64,000 nucleotides of DNA from Porphyra umbilicalis (GCA_002049455.2 KV918841.1:186001-250000); one strand, 5' to 3'. Numbered from the stretch's first letter, positions 29,304 through 40,504 are shown. Notes: generated from the sequence alone by a model not told the origin. Made by a program: numbers and translations.

Positions 29304-32060
29304 TTATTCGTCTTCATCGTTGCATTCGGATGTACGCTCCTTGGCGCACTCCGCGTCCACAGTGTCTTCTATGGCATGCATATCCTCTTCTAGTCCCAGC
29401 CACCCCTCCACGACCAACTCTTTCTCGGCAACATCCCCCTCCCCAAAGCACTCTTGCGCAACTGTGCACGTACCCATCATACCCAGGATCCCACGCACGT
29501 CGTCGTACACTGGGCGAGACGAGGTGCGGTACTCTCCATGCTCTGCGATGACGCGCGCCTCCATCGACAGTGGCAGTATGCATGCCTTCGCCCAGCAATG
29601 CGCTATCGTAGCGGGCGTCACTGCGTCCCACTCCTCCCGGACAATCTCTGCCACGTCCTGCAGATGGGCGGCGGCGCCGTCCCGGACGCCCAGGACGGGC
29701 CGAGTGGGCGCAGCTTGGCGCCGGGGGCGCCGAGAGCACCGGCGAGCCGGCCCGGAAGGGGTTGGGGGGGGGGAGCGCTGTTGCTCGACCCAAACGTTGG
29801 GTCTCGCTGCCAGAGCCAAGTCAGCCGCCGTTGGGCCCGGCAAGCCAACAACGGCAGGTGGCCGGTAGACGGGCGCCGTGCTAGGAAGCGTGGAAGCCAG
29901 GGGCGCGCCTTGCGCGGCGGGAACCGGGGTGGGGGAGGGGGGCACCGGCGTCGTGGTCGTAGCGGGGTTGCGGGGTACGCTTGGTCGGTCCACCAATGGC
30001 AGTGTCCCGGGTGGCACCCCAGATTGGGAAATTCTCGTCGCCGAAGAGGCGCCAAAGCTCGTACCGCTAAAGCCGACACCAGCCGCCAATGAAGCGCGGG
30101 CAGCGCTCGACGGTGTCCAATCCATGGTTGCACCGTTCCCGAACACAGTGCCCGGCGGCATAGGAGAACGGACAAATGAACTGGCCGCGCTAGCGCCAAT
30201 ATCTGGCACCGCCAGTCTCACCAGAGGCCCCTCGCGCACAGCCACGGCGGTCGCGCCAGCGCCCATCTGCGGGGAAACGAGCACCGCGGGAGGCCCCGGC
30301 GGGCCCCTCGCGCCGATCGGCCCCGCGCCACCCACAACCCCGGAACCAACCGCGCTGGCAGCCACCACACCCCCAGCAGGCGCGCCCCGCCCCGCCTCTC
30401 CGCACCCACGAGCCGGTAATGAGGGTGCAGGTGTGCTGGCCTCTGGTCCGAAGGGGGGTCTTGCAGCAAGAGCTGCCTCCGCCGCCGTCGCGGTCGCCGC
30501 CGTTGAGGCAGCAGAGGCGGCTGCAGCTTCTTGTCGTCGCCGCTTTTCAGGGAATGCGCGCAGAACCAGTGAAATAAGACGCTTCTTGTAGCGCCGTTTC
30601 AAACACGCAATGATGCCTGCGTCCAATGGTTGGTGGACAGATGTCACGTTGGGTGGTAGAGGGCAGATCTTGACGCCGTCGCACTCGAGTTCTGTGTGTG
30701 CCCCACAGTTGTCGACGATCAGGATGACCGGCGAGCGCGTTCTTGAACGTACTTCTGGAACAAACACGGTGTTGAACCACTTTTCGTACACGACAGCGTC
30801 CATCCAAGCCGATTGTTGTGAAAAGTACGGTAAGGGGCAGTTGGCACGCGGGGGCTTGAAGCACAGAGGCACGGCGGCGGAGCCAATGATCGCGACGGGG
30901 ATCTTGTGGGAGCCGGTGGCATTACGTGCCAGGACGAGGGTCACGCGATCTTTGGCCTTCATTGCCTTAGAGCCACGCGCCCGACTTCGCCTACCCGCCG
31001 CAATGTAGGACCGGTTGGGAAGACACCGGTATTGCAAACCAGTCTCATCCATGTTGTAGATGTGTTCTGGGTCATAGGTCGCCAGATCTGCCCGTATTTC
31101 GGCCATCCGCCGCTCCCCTAGGCGTACAGCCTCGGCCGCCGAGCCCGCCTGGCCCCACAACTTGACGCTCTTGAGTCGGTGGCGGGAGGCCCATCGTTGG
31201 ATGAACCCAGGGGATCCGAAAACCCCCTCCACGCCGAGTTCTGTGGCGATCTCCCTCGCCCTTGTTTCGAGCACCGCCATCGTCATTGGTAGGTCCGCCC
31301 CGCCCATGGTCTCGATACCATCAAACCAGGTCTTGAGGGCGGCATCAATCTCCTCAAACTTCGACCGACGGGTACGCGTGGAGTTCACCGGCTCGCCGTC
31401 GCGTGCACGTTTCAAAAGCCGGGCACGCTCTGATGGATTACACGTGCGTCTTGCGGCCGAAAGGGAGATGTCCTTGGGGAAGGCTGCCCGCAGCGACCGC
31501 CACGTGTAGGCGCCGGTGTCGTACATGCGGACGAGGTCAATCTTGTCGCCCAGGGTCAGGGTGACCTTCGGTTTTCGAGACGCCGAGGGGGGTGAGGATG
31601 CACCACTGACACCAGGTGTCGGTGGCTCCTGTGTGGTCGCAGCCGGTTGACCCACCGGTCGTCGAGTTCGTCGTGGGTTTGTCCGGGGAGGCGCCGTCGA
31701 GTTAAAATGCACCGCCGTGGCGGCAGCAGCTGCCGCTGATGCGATACTGACCGCATGCAGCGTCTCGCTAGATGGGCCATCGAGTACCTCATGCACCGCC
31801 GCCTCTGCCGCCGCGGCAGCGAGAGCCCGCGCCTCGCACGGCACTCGAGGAGCCATCAGAGGCAAGGAGGTGTGCAGTTGCCACTGCACACCGAGTGTCT
31901 GGTCAGGACAAGTGGTGGGTGCCAGAGGATGGCGGGGGGACAGGGGGGGTCGGGGGGGAGACAGCTGTGACGACGATGGTCGTGACGACGGTGGGTGCGG
32001 GGCAAAATCACCGTCGTCGTCCGCCGTCGGCGGCTGTGTTTTTCGCTTGTCTGTCGACAA
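29304..32060 (-). CDS. Long pogo/Tigger-type transposase with expanded linker
   Basis: This is a 918-residue uninterrupted frame. A Pro/Ser-rich N terminus is followed by a DNA-binding region (about 165-300: KVTLTLGDKIDLVRMY, then FEEIDAALKTWFD and FIQRWASRH). The DDE_1 core follows, with D338 in YNMDETGL, D450 in LIVDN and D480 in QPLDAG. The spacings (112 and 30) are identical to those of the transposase at 4542-6068, and PYFSQQSAW and EEWDAVTPATIAHCW are shared. Between the core and the C-terminal domain lies roughly 270 residues of Ala/Pro/Gly-rich sequence that the shorter relative lacks. No terminal inverted repeats with TA were found around it. It could be a long autonomous transposase whose ends I missed, or a domesticated gene. 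Confidence 0.85.
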   Translation of the reverse strand: MSTDKRKTQPPTADDDGDFAPHPPSSRPSSSQLSPPRPPLSPRHPLAPTTCPDQTLGVQWQLHTSLPLMAPRVPCEARALAAAAAEAAVHEVLDGPSSETLHAVSIASAAAAAATAVHFNSTAPPRTNPRRTRRPVGQPAATTQEPPTPGVSGASSPPSASRKPKVTLTLGDKIDLVRMYDTGAYTWRSLRAAFPKDISLSAARRTCNPSERARLLKRARDGEPVNSTRTRRSKFEEIDAALKTWFDGIETMGGADLPMTMAVLETRAREIATELGVEGVFGSPGFIQRWASRHRLKSVKLWGQAGSAAEAVRLGERRMAEIRADLATYDPEHIYNMDETGLQYRCLPNRSYIAAGRRSRARGSKAMKAKDRVTLVLARNATGSHKIPVAIIGSAAVPLCFKPPRANCPLPYFSQQSAWMDAVVYEKWFNTVFVPEVRSRTRSPVILIVDNCGAHTELECDGVKICPLPPNVTSVHQPLDAGIIACLKRRYKKRLISLVLRAFPEKRRRQEAAAASAASTAATATAAEAALAARPPFGPEASTPAPSLPARGCGEAGRGAPAGGVVAASAVGSGVVGGAGPIGARGPPGPPAVLVSPQMGAGATAVAVREGPLVRLAVPDIGASAASSFVRSPMPPGTVFGNGATMDWTPSSAARASLAAGVGFSGTSFGASSATRISQSGVPPGTLPLVDRPSVPRNPATTTTPVPPSPTPVPAAQGAPLASTLPSTAPVYRPPAVVGLPGPTAADLALAARPNVWVEQQRSPPPTPSGPARRCSRRPRRQAAPTRPVLGVRDGAAAHLQDVAEIVREEWDAVTPATIAHCWAKACILPLSMEARVIAEHGEYRTSSRPVYDDVRGILGMMGTCTVAQECFGEGDVAEKELVVEGWLGLEEDMHAIEDTVDAECAKERTSECNDEDE

Positions 32061-32240
32061 TCGCTAAATCACGATCGAGCGAGAAATCTAGTATCTTGGA
32101 CTCCTCAGCAGTCGATCTCATTCACTTGTAGAACACCCTGTTCGCCAACTGAATGACATGTAAGTGCATTCTAACTGTAGGGAGGCCCCTCCCACCGCGC
32201 CCACCCGCCAAGCCTGTCCCTTGCACCACGACGCAAAGAC

Positions 32241-32308
32241 GAGCAGCCACAGAGAGCCCCCAGCGCGGCCTCATGATGAGGCCGCGCGAGGGCTCTCTGC
32301 GGCTGCTC
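32241..32308. repeat. 68-bp near-perfect hairpin
   Basis: GAGCAGCCACAGAGAGCC and the downstream GGCTCTCTGCGGCTGCTC are the outer arms. Pairing continues through GCGCGGCCTCAT to the centre, with about three mismatches in 33 pairs. It lies just upstream of the transposase start region, in non-coding DNA. It could be a small foldback element or a hairpin RNA precursor. Confidence 0.6.
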
Positions 32309-32539
32309 CTCCTTGCCCTGACCATGATGGACGGACCCATCTGTATCCTACTGTACGCGGGTGGGCGTGAAACACGATCCCCTGGGTGAGGCCCCCGCCT
32401 GCCTCGGTCTCTTGGTCAGGGGCCACTGGTCAACTCATAGGCCGGCGCCTCTGGGGCGCTCATTGCGGCGCGGGTGCCGCCGCGCTCCCCCACCGTGGTG
32501 AGGGGAAAGTGGGCGACAATCGTCGGCCAGGCAGGAAAC

Positions 32540-34115
32540 ATCCATCGACAAGGATTCTCGATGGCTTCCGATGGGGCCTTGAGAACCCCATCGACGCGCC
32601 CTTTCGGTGGATCTTCGATGGACCCTCGATGACTGTACGCCGAGGAAGCCGGCTCAGAATCTCCGTTCCCATGATTCGTCGCTTGTGACGGTCGCAGCGA
32701 GAGGTTGGTCCAATAGCGTGAGTGTTCTATTACAGAGTTGAACGCAATAACTGTTTGACCAGGGTGAACCGTATTTTGGTACGTAATGGACGTGGAGCGT
32801 CATTGCAATTAGGCCGACACAGGGCATTCCCCGACAGCACGCCAGCACGCGACCCCGGCACACCCTCCCGCTACCGTTGCCGGCGCCCCGCCACGGGGCG
32901 GGACAGCTCCCCCGGCCGCTCTGTCGCCGTGGTTCGCGACCACCCCCACGCGCTTCCTCGCCCCAGCTACGCCCGCGGCGGGGCGCCAGGCGATCCAGCG
33001 GCGGCGGTCGGGCCACCGTCGCCGCAACGCCGCGTGGCGCCCCCTTTGCGGAATCCGTCCGCCCGTCGAGGGACCTCCGCCCGCCCTGTGCGCTCCCCGC
33101 GCCGACGGCCTGAAAACCCGTCGCCAACGGCGGCAGCAACAGACGAGGGCCGGCGCGGCTGCCGACGAGGGGGCGGACGCGCCACCGCTGCTGCCAGCCG
33201 GACCGAACAGGTGCCACAAACGGTGGCAGGCAAACACGCCAACGCCGCCATCCCCCCTCCCCCCCACCGCGAACGTGTAGCGGTAGCGTCGCCACGCCGG
33301 CGCCCGGCGGGGGTCGCACATCGGCCGCGTCAGCGCCGCGCGGATCACAGGCACGTCGGATGGGAGGGCGGCGCTGAGGGCGCGCGTTCACGCCAACGAC
33401 GAGGCGGTCGGCGACGGCGTGTAATGGGGTGGGGGGGGCGGGGCACCTCGCCGCCGCATCCGCCCGCGGGGGATGGGGAAGCTCCTCCCGCCCGCGACCG
33501 CCACCGCCACCGACGGGGGCGGCGGCGGCCGCTCGGGTGGCGACGGTCTGGGTGGTGGGGGACACGGCGCCGCAGGGGCAGGGCCCCCCCCTAGCATGCC
33601 CGCCCGGCAGGGCCAAAGACGCGCAAGCAGAGAAGGGACAGCCCGCTACAGTATAAGACCGCGCCTTGCTGGCGGCCATCTCCTCGCGAGCGATTCTCAG
33701 ACACATAAGTCAGGCCCGTTCGCTCTTGCGGCCTCGCTCGGTCCTTGAGCAGATAAGCACGTCGTGGATGCCGCACCCTGCTGCTCACATTCCCGTTGCA
33801 TTACATTTACAGTGCCCCTCCACAGTAAGCAGCATACCTGTCGGAGCAAGATCTGTCCCTTATCCAACGGGGATAGCAGCTGGACCAATCATTCGCGAGA
33901 GTGCCCGTGCTTAATGCTAGCTGTAACGGCGGTCAAGACTCTCGGCGCAGACCGTGAGGCAGTAACGGACGTGTTGTTGGGTTCCTGTCAACGGCTGTGT
34001 GTCCATCGGGCGATGCACTTCGATGGAGACTCGGATGGGCCCAAAAACGCCCATCGAATGCCGGTTTCGATGGTAGATGCAGCCCGATGCATGCTCGATG
34101 TGATTTCCTGCCGGT
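32540..34115. mobile_element. GC-rich element bounded by CGATGG motif clusters
   Basis: Each end is a roughly 100-bp cluster of CGATGG/CCATCG in both orientations (32540-32640 and 34005-34115). Each includes a GATGGG...CCCATCGA pair about 10 bases apart. The intervening 1.4 kb (about 32860-33620) is a very GC-rich low-complexity core. Open frames in the core have no domains. Architecture parallels the other GC-cored elements in this window; boundaries are approximate and no transposase is encoded. Confidence 0.45.
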
Positions 34116-34564
34116 CCGACGATGACTGCCAATCCCTGTGGCCCCCGAGCGGGGGCCTGAGCCGCAACGGCGCGTCAACTTCACCCCACCCCACGCGGGC
34201 AGCCCCACACTCTGTGATCCCCCCCGCCCCAACCCGCCGCGCCAGTGTTGTGCAGCCGTGCGCCGGGACCAGATGCGCCACACAGTCGTCGCCGTCCACC
34301 ACTCGCCGCCCCCCGCGGCCGCGCAGACAGGCCGGGGGGGTGGGCTGTCCCACCCCTCGCCTGCCGCGAGGCTCACAGGGAGCACGCGACCGCCTACGTG
34401 GCCCACGGGGACGGCGGGCGCGGCGCGGCCGGGCGCACAGGGCCCGCCCCCGGTCGGCAGGCGGGTGGTTTGGCGCGTGGCGTTGCGGCGCGCGGCGGGA
34501 GAGCCCCGTGGTCTGGGCCTCCCGGCCGCGGGGGGGGGGGGGGGGCCAATCACTCGGCCAATGA

Positions 34565-36236
34565 TTGGCCCCGCAGCGTCGCGGGAGGCCCCCCCCCCAC
34601 CCCCGCCTGACGCGCCGCCCCGCGGGAAGGGCGGCGGCCGTGTCAACGCTGCTCGCCCTGCGCACCGCGGGGCTAGCCAGGCGCTTGTTGCCGTCGCCAA
34701 TCAGCCGGCGGCGTGTGGGGGGGGGGGGGGGAGCACCCGCGGGTACGCGGCACCCGCGTGCCGATCGCGGCGCATCCCCCCCACGACCGCGTGCGGCGGT
34801 TGCGTCTTCTGTGGCGCGCCCGTGGCCGCTGGCCGACGGCACTGGTGCCGCCTGGCCCCTCCCCCCCCAACCCCCCCGGCGACGGACCGTGGCCAGCCGC
34901 GGTGATTGTCTCGTCGGGCCGACGCGCCCCCCCCCCCCCGCCGCGCCGGTGCGGCGCTCCGCACCGCGCTTGAAAATCCCGCCGCTTCCCCGGGGACCCC
35001 TCACTCGCGCGACGGCGGGGCCGCGCGCCCGACGTCGGCACCGCGCGTCGGCCACGCCCCCGCACCGCGGCCGGCAGCGGGGGTCAGAGTCTCTCCCCCC
35101 TCACTCACCCCCCCCCCCCACCTCCCCTCCCCCGTCCCGGCCGGCGGCGCCGCGCCGCGCCGCCATGACCCCCCCCCCCCCCGCGCGCGCAACGTGTCCC
35201 GCCCCCGCACCCCCGTCGGCCGGGACGCGGCCGCCGCCCCCCGCCGCGCCGCGGCGAGCGCCGCCTCCCTCCCGCTCCCGGCAACGGCCGCGGGGGACCA
35301 CCGCCGCGGCGACCGCCACGGCGACGCGGGGCCGCGGCGGGGCCGCCGGCCGGGCGCCGTCGGCAGCGTCGCCGCCGGCGCCGGCGCCCGCGTCGGCGCG
35401 CGCGCAGAGGGCGGTGGGGGTGGGGGTGGGGGCGGCGGCGGCGGCAGCGACGGCGGGTGGCCCCGCCGCGCGCGCTCCTACCCCCCCCCCCACGGCCGCA
35501 TCCCGCACACTGGAGCAACCGGGCCCTACCCCCCTCCCCCCCCTCACCCCCCCCTCCACCCCCCCTCCCTCACCCCGCCACTGGGCGGCGCCCGCCGGCC
35601 TCGGCGGCGCCATTGGCCTCAGCACCCCCCGGTGGGCGTCCTTCACCCGCGACGGCCGGCGGGACGCGAGCGGCGGTGGCGGCGGCGGCGGCGGCGCCTG
35701 CCGGCCGGCCGGCCCCGCGTCCAAGCCGAGCACCGCCTCGCGGCGGCGGCGGTCGCGGCGTCCGGGCGGCGGCGGCGGCGGCGGCGGTGGCGGTGACGGG
35801 TGCGGCGGCGGCGGCGACCGAGCGGCGACCGACCGGCCGTCGGCCCCCCGCCGCCGCCCGCGGCCCGCCGCCGTCCGCACCGTGTCGGACGGGGTCGGCG
35901 GCGGGGGCGACCGCCCGGCGGCCGACCGGCCGTCGGCCCCCCGCCGCCGCCCGCGGCCCGCCGCCGACCGCACCGTGTCAGACGGGGTCGGCGGCGGCGG
36001 CGGCGGCGGCGCGGGCGGCAGCCTCACGTGGCTCCCCACGTGGGGCAGCCGCGGCAGCACCGAGAGTGGGAGCGGCGGCAGCGCGGGCCCCGTCGCGCCC
36101 GCGTCGGCGCCCGCCGCCGCAAGCACCGCCGCCGGTGGTGGGGGGGGGGGGGGGGGGGGGGGGGCTGCCCGTCGGCCGCGTGCGGGCGTGGCTCCGCGCC
36201 CTCGGCGGCCGCCCCGGGGGGGGCAGTGGCGGCGGT

Positions 36237-36274
<38 letters not shown>

Positions 36275-37359
36275 CGCCGCCGACGGCGCCGGCGACGGCG
36301 CAGACGGCCGGGCGGCGGCGCGCGCGGGCGGCGGCGGTGGTGGGGGCGCCGCCGCCGCCGCCGCGGCCGCCGCCCGCGACAGCGGCGCACTGACCGCGTG
36401 GATGGCCGGCACCTGGGCCGTGCCGCCAGCGGCGGCGGCGGCGGCGGCGTGGCGGCCGGCGGGGGACCGCGGTCGGCGGCCGCGGGGCGACGGGGGGGGG
36501 GCAGAGGCGCCGCCGCCGGGGCGGCGGCCGCCCACCCCCGCGCCACGGCGGCGACGACGGCGCGGCGACGGGGCGCCGACGCAGACGGCGGGGGGGGGGG
36601 CGGCGGCGGTGCGGGTCGGTGGCCTGCCGCCCCGCCGCCCGGTGCCGGCGGCGGCGGTGGCGGCGGCGGCGGCGGCGGGAGCCCCCCGCCCCCGCCGCTC
36701 GACATGGAGTTGGTCGACTGGGCGGTGACGCCGCGGCGGCGGAGCAGCGGCCTCTCGGCGGCCGCCGCCGCGAGTCCCGCCTCGGACCGCTTCTCCGCAG
36801 CGGCAACGGTGACGACGCCGCCGACGCCGCTCGCGCCGTGCCGCCGCTGTGCGGCGGGGGGGGGTGCGCTGCCGCCGCCGCCGCCGTCGACGCGTCGTCG
36901 CCGGGGGTTCCGGCGAGCCCCTGCGTCTGCTGCGGCACGGCGTCTGCTGCTGCTGTCGCCGCCGCCGCCGCTGCTGCTGTCGCCGCCGCCGCCGCTGCTG
37001 CGGCCACCGCCGCCGCCGCCTCAGCGTCTACCTGCGCACCGGCGGGGTCCCCCCCCCCCCCCCCCCCGCCCCCCCGACCGCCCGTGTCGGGTGCCGACGC
37101 TCACCTCAGAGCCGTCCATCCCCGGGGACACGTGGGATCGGCGCCCGCTCGGGTCCGTCGGCCGCCAGCGGCGGGTCGACGCGGCGGATTTCGCGCGCCT
37201 CGTCGACGTGGCCGCCGAGCCGCCGTCGGCGGCGCGCACCCGCGCGCTCTACGACCGGGGGGCGGGCGTGTGGCGCACCGTCACGCCGCGGGCGGTCAGC
37301 AGCGACTTTTACGCCGAGCAGCGGCGGCTGGCGGTGGCGGCCAAGGCGGCGGCGGCCAA

Positions 37360-37393
<34 letters not shown>

Positions 37394-37462
37394 GGGGTGG
37401 GGGGGGGGGGGGCGGAGGGGGGGGGGGGGGAGGGGGGGGGCCGCGCGCCGCACCGTGAGTGA
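34565..37462 (+). CDS. Hypothetical low-complexity protein
   Basis: A continuous 965-codon frame, mostly Pro/Ala/Gly/Arg-rich. Only the last ~130 codons look like a normal protein: TLTSEPSIPGDTWDRRPLGS, VDAADFARLVDVA, ALYDRGAGVWRTVTPRAVSS and DFYAEQRRLAVAAKA, followed by poly-Ala and Gly. A central ELVDWAVTPRRR and CRRC may also be real. The true start is unclear; ATG codons at 34565 and 35164 are candidates, and G-runs (25 G at 36140-36164) could hide frame errors. No family recognised. Confidence refers to the C-terminal part being coding; much of the 5' half may be compositional. Confidence 0.4.
35816..36001 (+). repeat. Two tandem 93-bp units encoding a 31-residue repeat
   Basis: Units begin at 35816 and 35909. 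In the hypothetical protein's frame each encodes DRPSAPRRRPRPAA...RTVSDGVGGGG with two or three substitutions. An exact multiple of three supports coding, weakly. Confidence 0.75.
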
Positions 37463-37736
37463 TTTGGCGCCGCGGGCGCCGGTGGGGGGGACGGGCGTGT
37501 GGTGTGCGGGGTGAGCGGCGGCGCCGGGGGGGGGGCACTGGGTGGGGGGGGAGGGAGGGAGGGAGCGGCGGAGGAGCACCCATTCTGTGGCGCCCCCGTT
37601 GCGGCAGCCGGCGAGCGCGACTGGCGGTTGCGCGCGTCAAAGCACCTCTGCGTGCGACGTTTGGTTCCCCCCTACCGCCGTGGCGTGGCAGTGAGGCCCC
37701 TCGGGCCACAAACTAGCCACACAAAAAAAAAACCCA

Positions 37737-37859
37737 CACCCCTCCCCCTCCCCATCCCTCCCCCCCCCCCTCCCCATCCATCCACCCCCCCTCCCCATCC
37801 CTCCCCCCCCCCCTCCCCATCCCTCCCCCCCCCCCTCCCCCCCCCCTCCCCCCCCCCCT
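37737..37859. repeat. Polypyrimidine tract
   Basis: About 120 bases of almost pure C/T on the plus strand with recurring CTCCCCATCC. It lies just beyond the 3' end of the dehydratase gene on the minus strand, where it reads as a purine tract that could fold as G-quadruplex. Confidence 0.8.
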
Positions 37860-37864
37860 GTGCG

Positions 37865-38503
37865 TCACGCCGCCAGCTTGCGCCGCCGCTGCCGCAGCAT
37901 GTGCACGTACAAGGCCGGCCCAAAGTAGAGGTACAGCGGCAGCGCGGCGCGCACAAACGTGCCAAAATCAAACGCAAAGTTGGCCGCATTCGGCAGCGCG
38001 ACCCGGTACAGCCCCCCCGCGTCGATCGCCGGCAGGGCGGCGACGTAGCAGCCGACCTCGGCGGCCATGCCCGCCGGGTAGAGGGGCAAAAACGCCGAGT
38101 AGCGGGCCCACGTGAGCGCGCCCGGCACGACGCCGACGAGGCCCCCGAGGTAGTAGGGGTACCGCACAACCTCCACGGCCGTCCAGACGGCCAGCAGGGC
38201 CCCCGCCACGCGCGTGGCCGCGACGGCGGGCAGGGCGCCGAGGACACCAAAGAGCACCAAGTTGCGCCCGAGCACCTGCACGGCAACGAGCGGCGGCGAG
38301 CCGCCGCCGAGGCCGACGGCCGCGTGCACGATTTCCGCGAGCGCCAGCGTTTGGGCGGCACGGATGGGGGGGGCGGCGGCGGCATAGGCGCCGCCGAGGC
38401 CCCCGGGCGCCGTCGCGAGGCGCGCGGCGGCGGCGGCCCAGAGCGCGCACGCCGCGGCGTTGTAGAGGAGGAGGTACGCGCGGGCGAGGCGGCCACGGGC
38501 CAT
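37865..38503 (-). CDS. Very-long-chain 3-hydroxyacyl-CoA dehydratase
   Basis: A 212-residue PTPLA/HACD (yeast Phs1, plant PAS2) protein. The family removes water from 3-hydroxyacyl-CoA in the third step of ER very-long-chain fatty-acid elongation. Several hydrophobic helices are visible. The signature runs VWTAVEVVRYPYYLG and LTWARYSAFLPLYPAGMAAE, giving a catalytic Tyr142-Glu149 pair with the family's usual seven-residue spacing. The C terminus is basic (RQRRRKLAA), as expected for an ER protein. ATG at 38503 was chosen because MARGRLARAYLLLYN matches the family start; the frame is open further upstream but is Pro-rich and unlike the family. No frame break. Length is normal for the family. 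Confidence 0.9.
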   Translation of the reverse strand: MARGRLARAYLLLYNAAACALWAAAAARLATAPGGLGGAYAAAAPPIRAAQTLALAEIVHAAVGLGGGSPPLVAVQVLGRNLVLFGVLGALPAVAATRVAGALLAVWTAVEVVRYPYYLGGLVGVVPGALTWARYSAFLPLYPAGMAAEVGCYVAALPAIDAGGLYRVALPNAANFAFDFGTFVRAALPLYLYFGPALYVHMLRQRRRKLAA

Positions 38504-39014
38504 GGTCGCGGTGGAGAGGGGGGGGGGGGGGGGAAGGAGGTGGGTTTTGAGGGGACGTCGATGGGGGGCTCCGAGGGAGGGAGCGGAGCGGGCCGTCGAT
38601 GGAGCGGGCCGTCGACAGAGCGGGGCGGGGGGCGGGGGGCGGGGCGGAGCGCGCGAACACGGGGCGGTGGAGGCCGGTGCAGCTCGACGACGCTCGATGC
38701 CCACTGCAGCTTCACAAGAAATTGATCCGCAAATACTTACTATTGAACTATGCTACGGGAAGAGCACAGCCCACTCGAGCGCGGCGTCGCCGCCGACGAG
38801 CGGCCGCACTTTTTGCCGCGCGACTCGAGCGCGCCCTGGCGGCAAGGCCGTGAGCCCCTGCAGGAGCCGCCAGCACGGACAGGGAGGGCGGCAGGCGCGA
38901 GTGGCGGCGACAGTAGCAGCCGAGGATGTGACCGTCCGCCGTCGTGCGCCCTCGACGCCGTCCCTCTGTCTGCGGGCGACCGGGCGGCTCCCCGCCGCGC
39001 CCCCGCCCCGCGAC
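38504..39014. other. Intergenic, no gene seen
   Basis: Region between the 5' end of the dehydratase and the 3' end of the next minus-strand gene. GC-rich repeats of GGGCCGTCGATGGAGC type near 38590; nothing else. Confidence 0.5.
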
Positions 39015-40504
39015 CTACCGCCGCCACTGGTCGTGCGGTGGCTGTCTCTCTGCGCCCTCCCCCCGGAGCGTAAACCGGGATACGATTGCCCGCACGACCC
39101 GCCCATTAAACCCGTCCAACGGCGTGTCGACGTCTTGATGGTCCCACCCCGGCGAGCCGCCCACACCCTCCCGTGCGCGTGGCGGCACCTGCTCCACGCG
39201 GCCGTCGAGCGGCTGCTCCCCAAACACGCGGCCGCCACCAATGGCCGGCGGGGCGCCGACCGCGCTGCTGTGCTGCATCGGCTCGTCCCACGACAAATGC
39301 CACAGCCGGTGCGTGTTGAAGGCGCCATAGGCCAGCGAGACGAACGTCACAGAGCCGATAAAACTCCACAGCGTCTTCAAGAGGTGGTGCGTCGGCCCAC
39401 TCGTCACGGGCACGGCACGCGGCGTGCCGTCGTCGGCGCTGCCGGCAATGTTGGGGGCATTCGGCAGAGGCGCGGGCACCTCGACGACGGGCGCCTCGCC
39501 AATGGGGGGGGCGCCGACACAGAGCTCGCGGGGAAAGTCGGGCGCACGGAAGCCGACATAGTAGGGCGCCGTCGGCGGGATGTCGGTGACTTCCCGGACA
39601 AAGTCGGCGCGCTCAAAGCGGAGGGCGACCGTCGGCTCGTCCGAGACGGCCAAGCCCACCTCGACTTCGCGCCATTGGAAGAGGGTCGGCGCCGGCGCCG
39701 GCGCACCTGGCGGCGGTGTTATGTCTGGCATAGCGACCAGCTCCTCCGGGACGGGTTGCATCCCACTCGTGTGGTAGTCGCTGTCCACGAGCGCGGCCGT
39801 CCAAAAGATGCCCCCAATGGAGGGCGTGCCCGACGACGCGTCGGGGCGCGCGGTGGTGGTCACCCGCAATGCCATCCCAAAGGTGGAAGCGTCGGCCGCT
39901 TCCACGAGGACGGCGACTGTGAGGTTGCTGCTAATGAGCATTTGAGCGCCGAACGACGACGTGCGGTTTACATCCAGTGCCGGCTGCATCTCCACGAGTT
40001 CGCCATCCTGTAGGGGGAAGAGATAAGAGGGGCGGGGACAATGCAGAGGGGACCGCGAAAGAACGCGCGCGAGGAAGACGATCATCAGCATGAGATACGG
40101 CCTGTCAGTGCGAGCTCAATTACACTGGAAGGTGGCGACGAGCGTCCGCCTAACCGTACCAACCAGCTGTAGCCAGCGCCTAGCTGCCCGAGAAAAGAAG
40201 CAAGCAGCACAGGATATGTCGTCCAACGTACAATGAACACTCGCGGATCCGTACAGAGGCACTGTATCAACACAGAAACCAGACACGGGCCCGGGTTGAC
40301 GTCGTCGTCTACCACGGGGGTGGCCGGTGGAGGTGCTTGGCCCGCCGCCAATGAAGACAGCCCCACCAACCCCCACGCCACCAAACTCGCAACTGCTGCC
40401 GCAGCCAGTGCCCACCGGCGCACTGCCCGTGACGGACGTCGGCTCGGCGTGCGTCGCGGCAGGGGCGCCACACCCCCAGATGGCGGCAAAGCGCTAGAGG
40501 CCAT
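39015..40504 (-). CDS. Membrane-anchored protein, two exons, family uncertain
   Basis: Exon 1 (40504-40280) encodes a basic start and a hydrophobic segment (WALAAAAVASLVAWGLVGLS), then DDDVNPGPCL. Exon 2 (40007-39015) begins DGELVEMQPALDV. The acceptor is strong (pyrimidine-rich stretch then CCCCTACAG), and a GTTTCTG donor at 40279 keeps frame, giving a 272-bp intron. The remaining ~330 residues include an extracytoplasmic-looking domain with NRTSSFGAQMLI and LFQWREVEVGLAV, a second hydrophobic segment (LWSFIGSVTFVSLAYGAF), then a hydrophilic tail. The layout (N-terminal anchor, GxLV entry motif, large domain, C-terminal membrane segment) is reminiscent of TMEM43, but diagnostic residues are not convincing. 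I would call it unrecognised. No frame break. Confidence 0.6.

Noticed and set aside
32654..33706. 350-codon minus-strand frame between the CGATGG clusters
   Set aside because: Low-complexity Gly/Arg/Pro sequence inside a probable non-autonomous element; no motif.
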